Virus record (IMG/VR): IMGVR_UViG_3300021347_000040
Span: 1-22,694 of that record
DNA: 22,694 nt
Reading direction: 5' to 3' (one strand)
Source: a virus
The notes under the pieces were generated by a model. That model made no database searches, had not been told where the DNA came from, and saw only the letters and a list, made by a program, of their open reading frames with translations. The translations under genes and the position numbers were made by a program. Shown piece by piece: positions 1 through 6,935 of the stretch (positions within the stretch are counted from its first letter, which is position 1; each line of letters begins with the position of its first letter).

Positions 1-2
1 CA

Positions 3-2321
3 TTATGGGGTGGAGATGCTGGTTATAAATGGTCAGAAACAAAAGTGAACCAAATGAAAAAAGAAGAAGAAAGAGCTATGCCTGATGAATTAAAGATTGG
101 TGATTTTGTAAGTTGGAATAGTTCTGGTGGCAGAGCTAGAGGTAAAATAATAAAAATAGAAAGAGATGGGTCAATTAATATTCCAAATAGTGAATTAACT
201 ATTACTGGAACTGAGGATGACCCTGCTGCATTAATACAAGTTTATAGAAGTGGTGAACCTACTGATATTGAAGTAGGACATAAATTTAGCACTTTAAGAA
301 AGATTAATCCCATTAGGGATTTTAACGATTTCAATTCTAACGAATTGGAAAAACATCCTTTATCAACAAATAAAGAGGAGAAATCTATGAATAAAGAAGA
401 TAGACATATCCTCAACGTGAATGAGACTGATGATTCTGTAATCATTGAGTTCTCAAAGCACCACGAGGATGAACAAGAAGGTGAAGAAGTAGAAATGCTA
501 GACGAAGTATCTATGGAACATGAAGATGAGGAAAGAAAAGTAATTGATATGCCTATGAAATATAGAACTATTGATTTATCTAAACATTCTTATCTTGATG
601 AAGAAAAAAGAATGGTTCGTGTAGGTGTTTCTTCTGAAGAACCTGTTGAAAGAAGTTTTGGCATGGAAGTGCTAGGACATTCTGCTGGAGATATAAACAT
701 GGAGTTTATAAATTCAGGAAGAGCACCATTATTGCTTGACCATGATATGACTAAGCAAATTGGTGTGATTGAAGAATTCAAATTAGATGAGACAGCAAAG
801 AGGACAACTGCTGTAGTTAGATTTGGAAAATCTGCTTTAGCTCGTGAAGTATTTGAAGACGTAAAAGATGGTATTCGTATGAATATATCTGTTGGATATC
901 GAATCGATAAACTAGAACGCTACGAACACAAAGATGAGACTTACTACAAAGCTCAATGGACTCCTATGGAAGTATCTTCTGTATCTGTCCCTGCTGACCA
1001 GTCAAGACTTGTTGGAGTTGGTCGTAGTAAAGATAAACAAAATAATAACATTGAGGTAAAACTAATGGAAAATGAAAAGAAACAAGATATTAATCTTGAC
1101 GAAGTTAGAGCTCAAACTGTTGAAGATGCTAAAGCTGAATTTAAAAGAAATTCAAAAGAAATCATTGATTTAGCTGTTAAGCACAACAAAAGAGATTTAG
1201 CTGACAAAGCGATTGCTGATGGTATCTCTGTTGCAGAATTTAGAGGAATTTTATTAGAAAACATTTCTAACAATACTCCTTTAGAAACTCCTTCAGAAAT
1301 CGGCATGACTAAAGAAGAAGTTAGAGAGTTCAGTCTAGTAAAAGCTATTAGAGCTATGGCTAACCCATCTGACAGACAAGCACAGAAAGATGCAGAATTT
1401 GAATTTGAATGTTCTGCTGAAGCTGCTAGACAGTATGGTAAAGATGCTCAAGGTATCATGTTACCTGCTGAAGTCCTAAGAACTTGGGGCAAAAGAGACA
1501 TCAATTCATCTGATGATTCAACTTTAATAGCTGAAGATTATAGAGGTGGAGATTTTATTGATGTATTAAGAAACGAATCTTCAGTAATGCAAGCTGGAGC
1601 TACTATGCTTAGAGGTCTTCAAGGGAACGTAGTTATTCCTAAGAAAACTGCTGCTTCATCTGCTGGCTGGATTGCTACAGAAGGAACTGCTGCTTCTGAA
1701 TCAGAATTTACTTCAGGTTCAGTAACAATGTCTCCTAAAGTAATCGGTGCTTTCACTGATGCAACAAGACTCTTATTACAACAATCTTCATTAGATGTTG
1801 AGAACTTAATTAGAGATGACCTAACAAAATCAATCGCTACTGCAATTGACTTAGGTGCTTTAGCTGGTTCAGGTTCAAGTGGACAACCAACAGGTATTGC
1901 TAATACTTCAGGTATTAACACAACTACATTTGCTGCTGCTAACCCAACATGGGCTGAGATTGTAGCTATGGAAAGTGCTGTAGCTAATGACAATGCCTTA
2001 ACTGGTTCTTTAGCTTATATCTGTAGACCTGCTGACTTTGGTACTTTGAAAACAACTGAAAAAGCAACTAATACTGCTCAATTTGTTGTTTCTCCTGATA
2101 ACACTATGAATGGTTATAATGTTGTTAGAAGTAATCAAGTAACAAGTGGTGATTTCTATTTTGGTAACTTTGCAGACTTATTAATTGGTATGTATGGTGG
2201 ACTAGATATTACTGTTGACCCTTATGCATTATCAACTTCAGGTGGAGTAAGAATTGTTGCTCTACAAACTGTTGATGTTGCTGTAAGACACGCAGTATCT
2301 TTCTGTAAATCAAGCGACTAA
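3..2321 (+). CDS. Fused Tudor-like / prohead protease / major capsid polyprotein (5' partial)
   Basis: This ORF is open to the left edge (codons from base 3, reading LWGGDAGYKW...), so the Met at 45 is not necessarily the start. Numbering from that Met, residues about 17-68 (KIGDFVSWNSSGG...) resemble the DUF2945/HVA1 Tudor-like domain. Residues about 168-330 look like an HK97 prohead protease, with candidate catalytic His233 (LLLDHD) and Ser282 (NISVGY). Residues about 341-430 are a charged, helical scaffold (delta-like) stretch, and about 430-758 are the HK97-fold major capsid protein. In this family the protease removes the scaffold during head maturation. Strong internal ribosome binding sites precede Met115 (base 387) and Met341 (base 1065), at domain borders, so shorter protease and capsid products may be made directly. 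The portal and terminase would be expected just upstream, outside the window. Domain assignments come from recognition by eye. Confidence 0.9.
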   Translation, partial: LWGGDAGYKWSETKVNQMKKEEERAMPDELKIGDFVSWNSSGGRARGKIIKIERDGSINIPNSELTITGTEDDPAALIQVYRSGEPTDIEVGHKFSTLRKINPIRDFNDFNSNELEKHPLSTNKEEKSMNKEDRHILNVNETDDSVIIEFSKHHEDEQEGEEVEMLDEVSMEHEDEERKVIDMPMKYRTIDLSKHSYLDEEKRMVRVGVSSEEPVERSFGMEVLGHSAGDINMEFINSGRAPLLLDHDMTKQIGVIEEFKLDETAKRTTAVVRFGKSALAREVFEDVKDGIRMNISVGYRIDKLERYEHKDETYYKAQWTPMEVSSVSVPADQSRLVGVGRSKDKQNNNIEVKLMENEKKQDINLDEVRAQTVEDAKAEFKRNSKEIIDLAVKHNKRDLADKAIADGISVAEFRGILLENISNNTPLETPSEIGMTKEEVREFSLVKAIRAMANPSDRQAQKDAEFEFECSAEAARQYGKDAQGIMLPAEVLRTWGKRDINSSDDSTLIAEDYRGGDFIDVLRNESSVMQAGATMLRGLQGNVVIPKKTAASSAGWIATEGTAASESEFTSGSVTMSPKVIGAFTDATRLLLQQSSLDVENLIRDDLTKSIATAIDLGALAGSGSSGQPTGIANTSGINTTTFAAANPTWAEIVAMESAVANDNALTGSLAYICRPADFGTLKTTEKATNTAQFVVSPDNTMNGYNVVRSNQVTSGDFYFGNFADLLIGMYGGLDITVDPYALSTSGGVRIVALQTVDVAVRHAVSFCKSSD
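374..389 (+). promoter_or_regulatory. Internal ribosome binding site and ATG before the protease domain
   Basis: AGAGGAG (374-380) lies six bases before an in-frame ATG at 387, which is Met115 of the fused ORF when counted from base 45. This is one of the best Shine-Dalgarno matches in the structural region, and it falls in the linker between the Tudor-like domain and the protease. It could start a separate protease-capsid product. Use in vivo is inferred. Confidence 0.5.
1053..1067 (+). promoter_or_regulatory. Internal ribosome binding site and ATG before scaffold-capsid part
   Basis: GAGGT (1053-1057) is followed by an in-frame ATG at 1065, Met341 of the fused ORF, beginning MENEKKQDIN. 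This point is just after the protease domain and resembles the start of stand-alone HK97-type capsid precursors. Independent initiation here would let capsid subunits outnumber protease, as head assembly needs. Confidence 0.5.
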
Positions 2322-2342
2322 TTAACTGATGCTTAAATGGAA

Positions 2343-2362
2343 TGGGGGTAGCAATACCCCCA
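2343..2362 (+). other. G/C-rich hairpin with GCAA tetraloop after the capsid gene
   Basis: Bases 2343-2350 (TGGGGGTA) pair perfectly with 2355-2362 (TACCCCCA) around a GCAA loop (2351-2354), a GNRA tetraloop. Eight base pairs with five G-C pairs stand out in such AT-rich DNA. No T-run follows, so it is not a standard intrinsic terminator. An RNA-processing or 3'-end-stabilising element after the abundant capsid message is one possibility. Confidence 0.6.
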
Positions 2363-2370
2363 ACTTAAAT

Positions 2371-2586
2371 ATGAAAAAATACAAAATCTTAACAGATACA
2401 ATGGCTGGTGGTTCTAAAGTTCATGCTGGCGATATAGTTGAATTACCTGAACATGAAGGTCATGCTTTATGTGGATATGGTAAAGCTGAAGTTCATGTAG
2501 GTAAGCCTAAAGCTGAAAAACAAGATAGAAGCGTAGGTTTAAAAACTTCAAAAACAAAAGCTCCAAAAACAAGAGCTAAAAAATAA
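2371..2586 (+). CDS. Small basic head-region protein, unknown function
   Basis: Predicted product of 71 residues from ATG 2371 (MKKYKILTDTMAGG...), with a Lys/Ala-rich basic C-terminus (TKAPKTRAKK). An in-frame ATG at 2329 would give 85 residues. I prefer 2371 because the extra 14 residues (MLKWNGG...) run through the hairpin at 2343-2362 and look unlike protein. Neither start has a clear Shine-Dalgarno, so coupling to capsid translation is possible. It lies between the capsid and neck genes, a place where small head proteins or decoration-type proteins are found. I do not recognise a specific family, and the head role is inferred from position only. Confidence 0.6.
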   Translation: MKKYKILTDTMAGGSKVHAGDIVELPEHEGHALCGYGKAEVHVGKPKAEKQDRSVGLKTSKTKAPKTRAKK

Positions 2587-2589
2587 ATC

Positions 2590-2994
2590 ATGCCTTTAGA
2601 GAGTGCATTAGATTTTAACGCCTATGTTGATACAACAACAGGTCATGGTGTTACTGCCACTTTCTTTGAGGTTCAATCTTCACTATGGGATGCAAGACAA
2701 GGATTAATTGATACTTGGTTTGATATTGATTCAGGAGATGCCTATAGTGTTAATATCATAATAGACCAAGAATATTTCAATATAGAAGGCGGTACTGTTC
2801 CTGTTGCTGGCTATCAACCAAGAGCAATAATTAAATCATCTGATGTGCCTTATATCTCTCAAGAAGATAAATTAGTTGTTGATGCAATTACAACTGATAA
2901 AGGTAGTGTTCTTAAACCTGAAACTACATTCCTAGTAAAAACAGTAGAACCTGATAATACAGGATTAGTTTCATTAGTTTTAGAGGAGCAATAA
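2590..2994 (+). CDS. Putative head-tail joining (neck) protein, copy 1
   Basis: Predicted product of 134 residues, soluble, mostly beta-type sequence. It shares a clear layout with the next gene: GHGV near residue 19, a strand ending EY, an RAIIKSSDVP block, and the final LVSLVLEEQ. Size and position (after capsid, before tail terminator) fit a small neck protein such as the lambda gpFII or HK97 head-closure type, which caps the portal and receives the tail. Its stop overlaps the start of copy 2 by one base. The exact family is not certain; the neck role rests on gene order plus general resemblance. Confidence 0.7.
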   Translation: MPLESALDFNAYVDTTTGHGVTATFFEVQSSLWDARQGLIDTWFDIDSGDAYSVNIIIDQEYFNIEGGTVPVAGYQPRAIIKSSDVPYISQEDKLVVDAITTDKGSVLKPETTFLVKTVEPDNTGLVSLVLEEQ

Positions 2995-3344
2995 TGTCTC
3001 AATTTAGATTAGAAACTGAATTAGATATGGCTGGATATTTAGATATTAATTTTGGTCATGGTGTATCTGCTGTTTATACAAATTCAGGTACTTCTACAAC
3101 AATTAATATTATTTTAAATAATGAATATGTAGAACAAGAAGAAGGTATTGGTGTTGAAGCATTAAAACCAATAGCTTATTGCAGAACTATAGACGTTCCT
3201 AATATTGCATTTGGAAATAGATTAGATGTATCTGCAATTAAAGATACAAATGGTAATATACTCAAAGCAGCACAAAGCTATACTGTTGTTAATATACAAG
3301 CAGATAGAACAGGTTTTAGTGCATTAATGTTAGAGGAAATATAA
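2994..3344 (+). CDS. Putative head-tail joining (neck) protein, copy 2
   Basis: Predicted product of 116 residues, visibly homologous to the preceding gene: GHGV at about residue 22, NIILNNEYV matching NIIIDQEYF, TIDVPNI matching SSDVPYI, and a shared ending (ALMLEEI versus SLVLEEQ). Copy 1 carries about 18 extra residues, mainly after GHGV. The two genes overlap by one base (TAATG) and are surely co-translated. Tandem divergence suggests that one copy closes the head and the other meets the tail, or that they form a mixed ring; this is inference. Confidence 0.7.
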   Translation: MSQFRLETELDMAGYLDINFGHGVSAVYTNSGTSTTINIILNNEYVEQEEGIGVEALKPIAYCRTIDVPNIAFGNRLDVSAIKDTNGNILKAAQSYTVVNIQADRTGFSALMLEEI

Positions 3345-3784
3345 TGGCAAATCATATAAGACAACAAATTAGAGAAAAGTTTGGTACTACTTTAACTGGT
3401 TTAACTACAACTGGTTCAAGAGTTTATGAGTCTAGGGTTTATCCATTAGAAACAGTACCAGCATTAGTTATTTATACTAAGTCAGAAACATCTGAACCAA
3501 TAGTTATAGGTACTGATAGGGTTATGAGTAGAGAATTGTCAGTAGTAGTAGAAGGATATGCAAAAGCAACTAGTGACTTTGATGATACTATTGATACAAT
3601 ATCAAAAGAAGTTGAAGAAGCAATAGCAGCAGACAGAACTTTAGATGGATTAGCTAAAGATTGCTATTTAGAATCAACAGAAATAGAGTTTAATGGTGAA
3701 GGTGAGAAACCACTAGGATATGTGAGTTTAACCTTCTTAACAAATTACTATGTTCAGGAAACTAATCCTGACGTAGCAGTATAG
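3344..3784 (+). CDS. Putative tail terminator (lambda gpU-like minor tail protein)
   Basis: Predicted product of 146 residues. The opening HIRQQIREKF...LTGLTTTGSRVYESRVYPL, then RELSVVVEGYAKA, a helical DDTIDTISKEVEEAI, and the C-terminal strand with FNGEGEKPLGYVSLTF match the pattern of phage tail-terminator proteins. These form a hexameric ring that stops tail-tube growth and binds the neck. Gene order (neck, terminator, tube protein) fits lambda-like phages. Its start overlaps the previous stop by one base. Confidence 0.75.
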   Translation: MANHIRQQIREKFGTTLTGLTTTGSRVYESRVYPLETVPALVIYTKSETSEPIVIGTDRVMSRELSVVVEGYAKATSDFDDTIDTISKEVEEAIAADRTLDGLAKDCYLESTEIEFNGEGEKPLGYVSLTFLTNYYVQETNPDVAV

Positions 3785-3793
3785 GAGACAATT

Positions 3794-3961
3794 ATGAAAA
3801 TGATTAGTCCTGATGGCAAAGTTTCTATAGAAGCTCATCCTTCTAAGGTTGAGTCTTTATTGAATATGGGTTGGAAAGAGGAAGCAGTCCATTCGCAAGA
3901 TAAAATTAAATCTTCTTCTAAGAAAAAGTCGAAAGACGAGGTAGAAAATGGCAACACATAA
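3794..3961 (+). CDS. 55-residue small protein between terminator and tube genes
   Basis: This ORF (MKMISPDGKVSIEAHPSKVE...) follows a good AGGAG at 3783-3787, seven bases before ATG 3794, and overlaps the tail tube start by 14 bases. The N-terminal half could fold as a small domain (SPDGKVSIEAHPSKVESLLNMGWKEE). The C-terminal part is Ser/Lys-rich (SSSKKKSKDE) and probably flexible. I recall similar short proteins in this position in other phages but cannot name a function. Coding is supported by the ribosome binding site and the tight packing. Confidence 0.7.
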   Translation: MKMISPDGKVSIEAHPSKVESLLNMGWKEEAVHSQDKIKSSSKKKSKDEVENGNT

Positions 3962-4337
3962 AGGAAGTGAAGGAACTGTAAAAGTCGGTTCTAATGCTGT
4001 AGCTGAAATTAGGTCTTATTCTATTGAAGAATCTGCTGATACTTTAGAAGATACTTCAATGGGTGATTCTGCTAGAACGTATAAATCATCATTGACTTCT
4101 TTCTCAGGAAGTTTAGATGTATTTTGGGATGAGACTGATACTTCAGGTCAAGGTGCTTTAACTATTGGCTCAGAAGTTACTCTTAATGTATATCCTGAAG
4201 GAGATACAGCAGGTGATACTTATTATACTGGTTCAGCTATTGTTACTGGTGTTTCAAGAAGTGCATCATTTGATGGATTGGTTGAAGCTAGTATTTCAGT
4301 ACAAGGTACTGGTGCATTAACATCAACAACAGTATAA
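3948..4337 (+). CDS. Major tail tube protein
   Basis: Predicted product of 129 residues, acidic and strand-rich, with no cysteine. MATHKGSEGTVKVG, then IRSYSIEESADTLEDTSMGD and SFSGSLDVFWDE are typical of siphovirus tail tube subunits, whose hexameric rings stack on the tape measure protein. The C-terminal segment (SRSASFDGLVEASISVQGTG) is the usual closing strand pair. It lies directly before the frameshifted chaperone pair, as in lambda (V, G/GT, H). GAGGTAGAAA precedes the ATG. Confidence 0.85.
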   Translation: MATHKGSEGTVKVGSNAVAEIRSYSIEESADTLEDTSMGDSARTYKSSLTSFSGSLDVFWDETDTSGQGALTIGSEVTLNVYPEGDTAGDTYYTGSAIVTGVSRSASFDGLVEASISVQGTGALTSTTV

Positions 4338-4341
4338 GAAC

Positions 4342-4677
4342 ATGAAACTTATAGATAAGGCAAAAGCTCATTTTGACTCATTAGATGTCAAAGAGATAGA
4401 GATACCTGAGTGGAGTGATGGAGATGAGGTTCTTAAAGTATATGCAAAGCCATTAACGCTAGCAGAAATGTCTAAATTGCAACGATATGCAAAAGATGAT
4501 GATGTAGCATTGATGGCTTATTGCTTAATATATAAAGCCTTAGATTCTGATGGTGAGAAAGTATTTGACCTATCAGATAAACATACACTTATGAATGGTG
4601 TGGATAAAGACGTGCTTGCAAGAGTTGCAACTGAAATCATGTCATCACCAAGTGTAGAACAACAAGCAAAAAAGTAG
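4342..4677 (+). CDS. Tail assembly chaperone (gpG-like)
   Basis: Predicted product of 111 residues in frame 0, ending QQAKK followed by TAG. It sits between the tail tube and tape measure genes, where lambda has G and GT. A canonical A AAA AAG slippery heptamer occupies its last codons (4668-4674). A -1 slip would replace the stop with 51 further codons, giving a 162-residue fusion. In known phages the short and long forms are made in a fixed ratio, chaperone the tape measure protein and are absent from the virion. The N-terminal part (IEIPEWSDGDEVLKVYAKPLT) is typical of these chaperones. Confidence 0.85.
   Translation: MKLIDKAKAHFDSLDVKEIEIPEWSDGDEVLKVYAKPLTLAEMSKLQRYAKDDDVALMAYCLIYKALDSDGEKVFDLSDKHTLMNGVDKDVLARVATEIMSSPSVEQQAKK
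4668..4674 (+). promoter_or_regulatory. Programmed -1 ribosomal frameshift site A AAA AAG
   Basis: The frame-0 codons are GCA AAA AAG TAG, so A AAA AAG is in the correct X XXY YYZ phase and lies directly before the stop at 4675. This heptamer is the well-known efficient bacterial slippery sequence (as in dnaX). After slipping, translation continues GTA GTA GAG... to TGA at 4827-4829. The best downstream helix I find is GTAGTA (4674-4679) with TACTAT (4704-4709), weak and too close to the site to be convincing. Confidence 0.85.
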
Positions 4678-4829
4678 TAGAGGATAAGGACTTATTTGCT
4701 AAATACTATCTAGCTGAAATGTTGCATTGCACACTTCAGGAACTAGAAGAAAAGATGACCTTATCCGAATATACAGGATGGTTAGCATATTTAGAGGAAA
4801 AGAATAGGCAGATAAGAGATGGCAACTGA
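4674..4829 (+). CDS. Tail assembly chaperone extension (gpT-like), reached by -1 frameshift
   Basis: This is a 51-codon open stretch with no good start or ribosome binding site of its own, reading VVEDKDLFAK YYLAEMLHCT... The pattern of a YYLAEML helix, then LQELEEKMTLSEYTGWLAYLEE, matches the T part of lambda-type gpGT chaperones, which bind the tape measure protein. Its TGA overlaps the tape measure start by 11 bases. It is a continuation of the gene starting at 4342, joined at base 4674, which is read twice. Confidence 0.8.
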   Translation, partial: VVEDKDLFAKYYLAEMLHCTLQELEEKMTLSEYTGWLAYLEEKNRQIRDGN

Positions 4830-6336
4830 TTATAAATTAAGAATTACAGCCCAAGATAAAAGTAAACAGGGTTTTAATTCAGTAAATAAAAATATCAACA
4901 GCACCCAATCAGCTATGAAAAAATTAGCTGGTGCTTTTGCTGGTGTTTTTGCTGTTAGACAAATTGTTCAATTTGGAAATCAAGCATTACAAGTTGCTGA
5001 TGATATTGGTAAACTTGCTGATTCTGTAAATGTAAGCACAACATTTTTACAGCAATATCAATTTGCTGCTGAACAATCAGGAATAAGTACAGAAGGTTTT
5101 ACTAAAGCTCTTAGATTCTTTGCTAAGGGTGTTGGTGAAGCTACTATGGGCACTGGTTTGGCTAAAAGAGCTTTTGAAGAAATGGGAATTTCTTTAGAAG
5201 ATGCTAGTGGTCAAACTAAAAGTACTGAAGATTTGTTCAAAGAATTTTTCCATACGTTAGAATCTATACAAGACCCTTTACAAAGAAGTGGATTATTAGC
5301 TCAAGTCTTTGGCTCAAGAGTTGGTATTCAGATGGCTAATCTTATTAAAAGTGGTGCTATGGCTATGGATGATTTAGCTGAATCTGCTACTGGTATCATA
5401 GATGAAGAAACAATAAGAAATGCTGAAGCATTTAACGACACTATGAATAGATTAAAACGACAAGTTTTAGTTCCATTACAAAGTGCATTTGTTAATACAT
5501 CTAAAGCTATTCTTGATTTTGCTGAAGCTATGGGTTTAATCAAGCCTGATTTGTTTACAAAGTCTTTAGATGAATTAAATACATCTTTAGATGAGCAAAA
5601 TGCTAAATTAGAAAAAAATAAAAAACTTGTAGAAAGATTTGGTGAAATTCCTCAATACACAAGACCATTAGAAGCTGCTAAAGAACAAAAAGCATTATTG
5701 GAAGATGCAATAGCAAAAAGAGAAAAGCAGATTGAAATTGAAAAAAGATTACAAGCAACTCAGACCGAAGGTGTTACTACTCAGGAAAATATTAATAATT
5801 CAATTAAAGAAAGCATTCTTATAACTAAAGATTTTGCAGATACAGTAGAAGGTCAATTAACAAATGCTTTTAAAAGTTTTTTTGATATAGCAAGTCAACA
5901 ATTTTTAGATTTTAAAGATTTAGCTACTTCTATTGCTAGAGCAGTTATAAATGAATTAATTAATGTTTTCATTATTCAAAAAGCTGTTGGAATGGTTAAA
6001 GGTAAAATTGGCGATATACAAAGTGCTATTGAATACAATAGATTATCTGATGGTGATACTTTATTTCAATCTAGCAACGAAGGTGGTGGTTTTACAGGTA
6101 TGGGTGTTAGAGCAGGTGGTATAGATGGTAGAGGTGGATTCCCTGCTATATTACATCCTAATGAAACTGTTATAGACCACACTAAAGGTCAAGCGGTTGG
6201 CGGTGCTACAGTCAACTTCAATATATCAACAGTAGATGCTGCTGGATTTGACCAGTTACTAGCATCAAGAAAAGGATTAATAACATCAATCATAAACAAC
6301 GCCATGAATAATCAAGGCAAGATGGGAGTCGTATAA
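4819..6336 (+). CDS. Tape measure protein
   Basis: Predicted product of 505 residues. The N-terminus (DYKLRITAQDKSKQGFNSVNKN) is typical of tape measure proteins, followed by a hydrophobic stretch (about 37-57), long helices, a charged coiled-coil-like part (about 245-320) and a hydrophobic segment near 370-395. The C-terminus has the common GGFPAILHPNETVIDHT motif and a VNFNISTVDAAGFDQLL tail. The protein fixes tail length, fills the tube, and helps DNA entry in known siphoviruses. It is short for the family; at the usual 1.5 angstrom per residue the tail would be near 75 nm, an estimate only. It overlaps the chaperone extension and abuts the next gene. Confidence 0.85.
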   Translation: MATDYKLRITAQDKSKQGFNSVNKNINSTQSAMKKLAGAFAGVFAVRQIVQFGNQALQVADDIGKLADSVNVSTTFLQQYQFAAEQSGISTEGFTKALRFFAKGVGEATMGTGLAKRAFEEMGISLEDASGQTKSTEDLFKEFFHTLESIQDPLQRSGLLAQVFGSRVGIQMANLIKSGAMAMDDLAESATGIIDEETIRNAEAFNDTMNRLKRQVLVPLQSAFVNTSKAILDFAEAMGLIKPDLFTKSLDELNTSLDEQNAKLEKNKKLVERFGEIPQYTRPLEAAKEQKALLEDAIAKREKQIEIEKRLQATQTEGVTTQENINNSIKESILITKDFADTVEGQLTNAFKSFFDIASQQFLDFKDLATSIARAVINELINVFIIQKAVGMVKGKIGDIQSAIEYNRLSDGDTLFQSSNEGGGFTGMGVRAGGIDGRGGFPAILHPNETVIDHTKGQAVGGATVNFNISTVDAAGFDQLLASRKGLITSIINNAMNNQGKMGVV

Positions 6337-6935
6337 TGTCAGGTCAATTTCCAACAGACCCTAATTTTAGAAGTTTAAATTTTAGAGATAATAGACCTAC
6401 TTTATTGAATCAGACTTTATCAGGTAAAAAACAAGTCAGACAAATAGGTAGTCAATATTTTTCTTTTACAGTGCAAATGCCACCTTTACAACAAGAAAAG
6501 GCTCAAGAAGTATTTGCATTTTTACAAAAACAAAAAGGTTCTTTTGAGGACTTTACTATAGTTGCACCACTAGATAATTTAGGTGCAAGTAAATCAGAAA
6601 CAGATATATTAGTTAATGGAGCACATACATCAGGTGACAATGCGATAGCTATGGATGGTTTCTCACAAACAACTGGTGCTTTAAAAGCAGGTGATTTAAT
6701 TAAATTTGCCAATCATTCAAAAGTATATATGGTTGCTGAAGATGCTGATGCATCAGGTGGTGCAGCAACAGTTACCATATCACCAAACCTAGTAGCATCT
6801 CTAGCAGATAATGAAGCTGTTACTGTAAACAAACCTAGTTTTACTGTTTATCTTGAATCTGATGAAATTATGTATTCAACAGATGCTAGTGGTTTTTATA
6901 GTATTTCATTTGATGTTAGAGAGGTTATAACATAA
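6336..6935 (+). CDS. Distal tail / minor tail protein
   Basis: Predicted product of 199 residues lying directly after the tape measure, where lambda has gpM and other siphoviruses have the distal tail (Dit) protein. The N-terminal half (SLNFRDNRPTLLNQTLSGKKQ, then YFSFTVQMPPLQQEKAQEVFAFLQKQKG) looks like a tail-hub strand-helix domain. An inserted stretch (about 88-165) is rich in Ala, Asp and Gly, and the end (SFDVREVIT) returns to the strand domain. It probably forms the ring linking tube and tip. I recognise the class but not an exact family. Confidence 0.65.
   Translation: MSGQFPTDPNFRSLNFRDNRPTLLNQTLSGKKQVRQIGSQYFSFTVQMPPLQQEKAQEVFAFLQKQKGSFEDFTIVAPLDNLGASKSETDILVNGAHTSGDNAIAMDGFSQTTGALKAGDLIKFANHSKVYMVAEDADASGGAATVTISPNLVASLADNEAVTVNKPSFTVYLESDEIMYSTDASGFYSISFDVREVIT

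Noticed and set aside
1619-1993. Minus-strand ORF of 124 codons inside the capsid gene
   Set aside because: It is antisense to a conserved capsid coding region, without a ribosome binding site or promoter, so it is a shadow.
4674-4709. Stimulatory stem-loop for the frameshift
   Set aside because: The only pairing found (GTAGTA with TACTAT) is weak, contains one wobble pair and starts directly at the slippery site instead of several bases after it.
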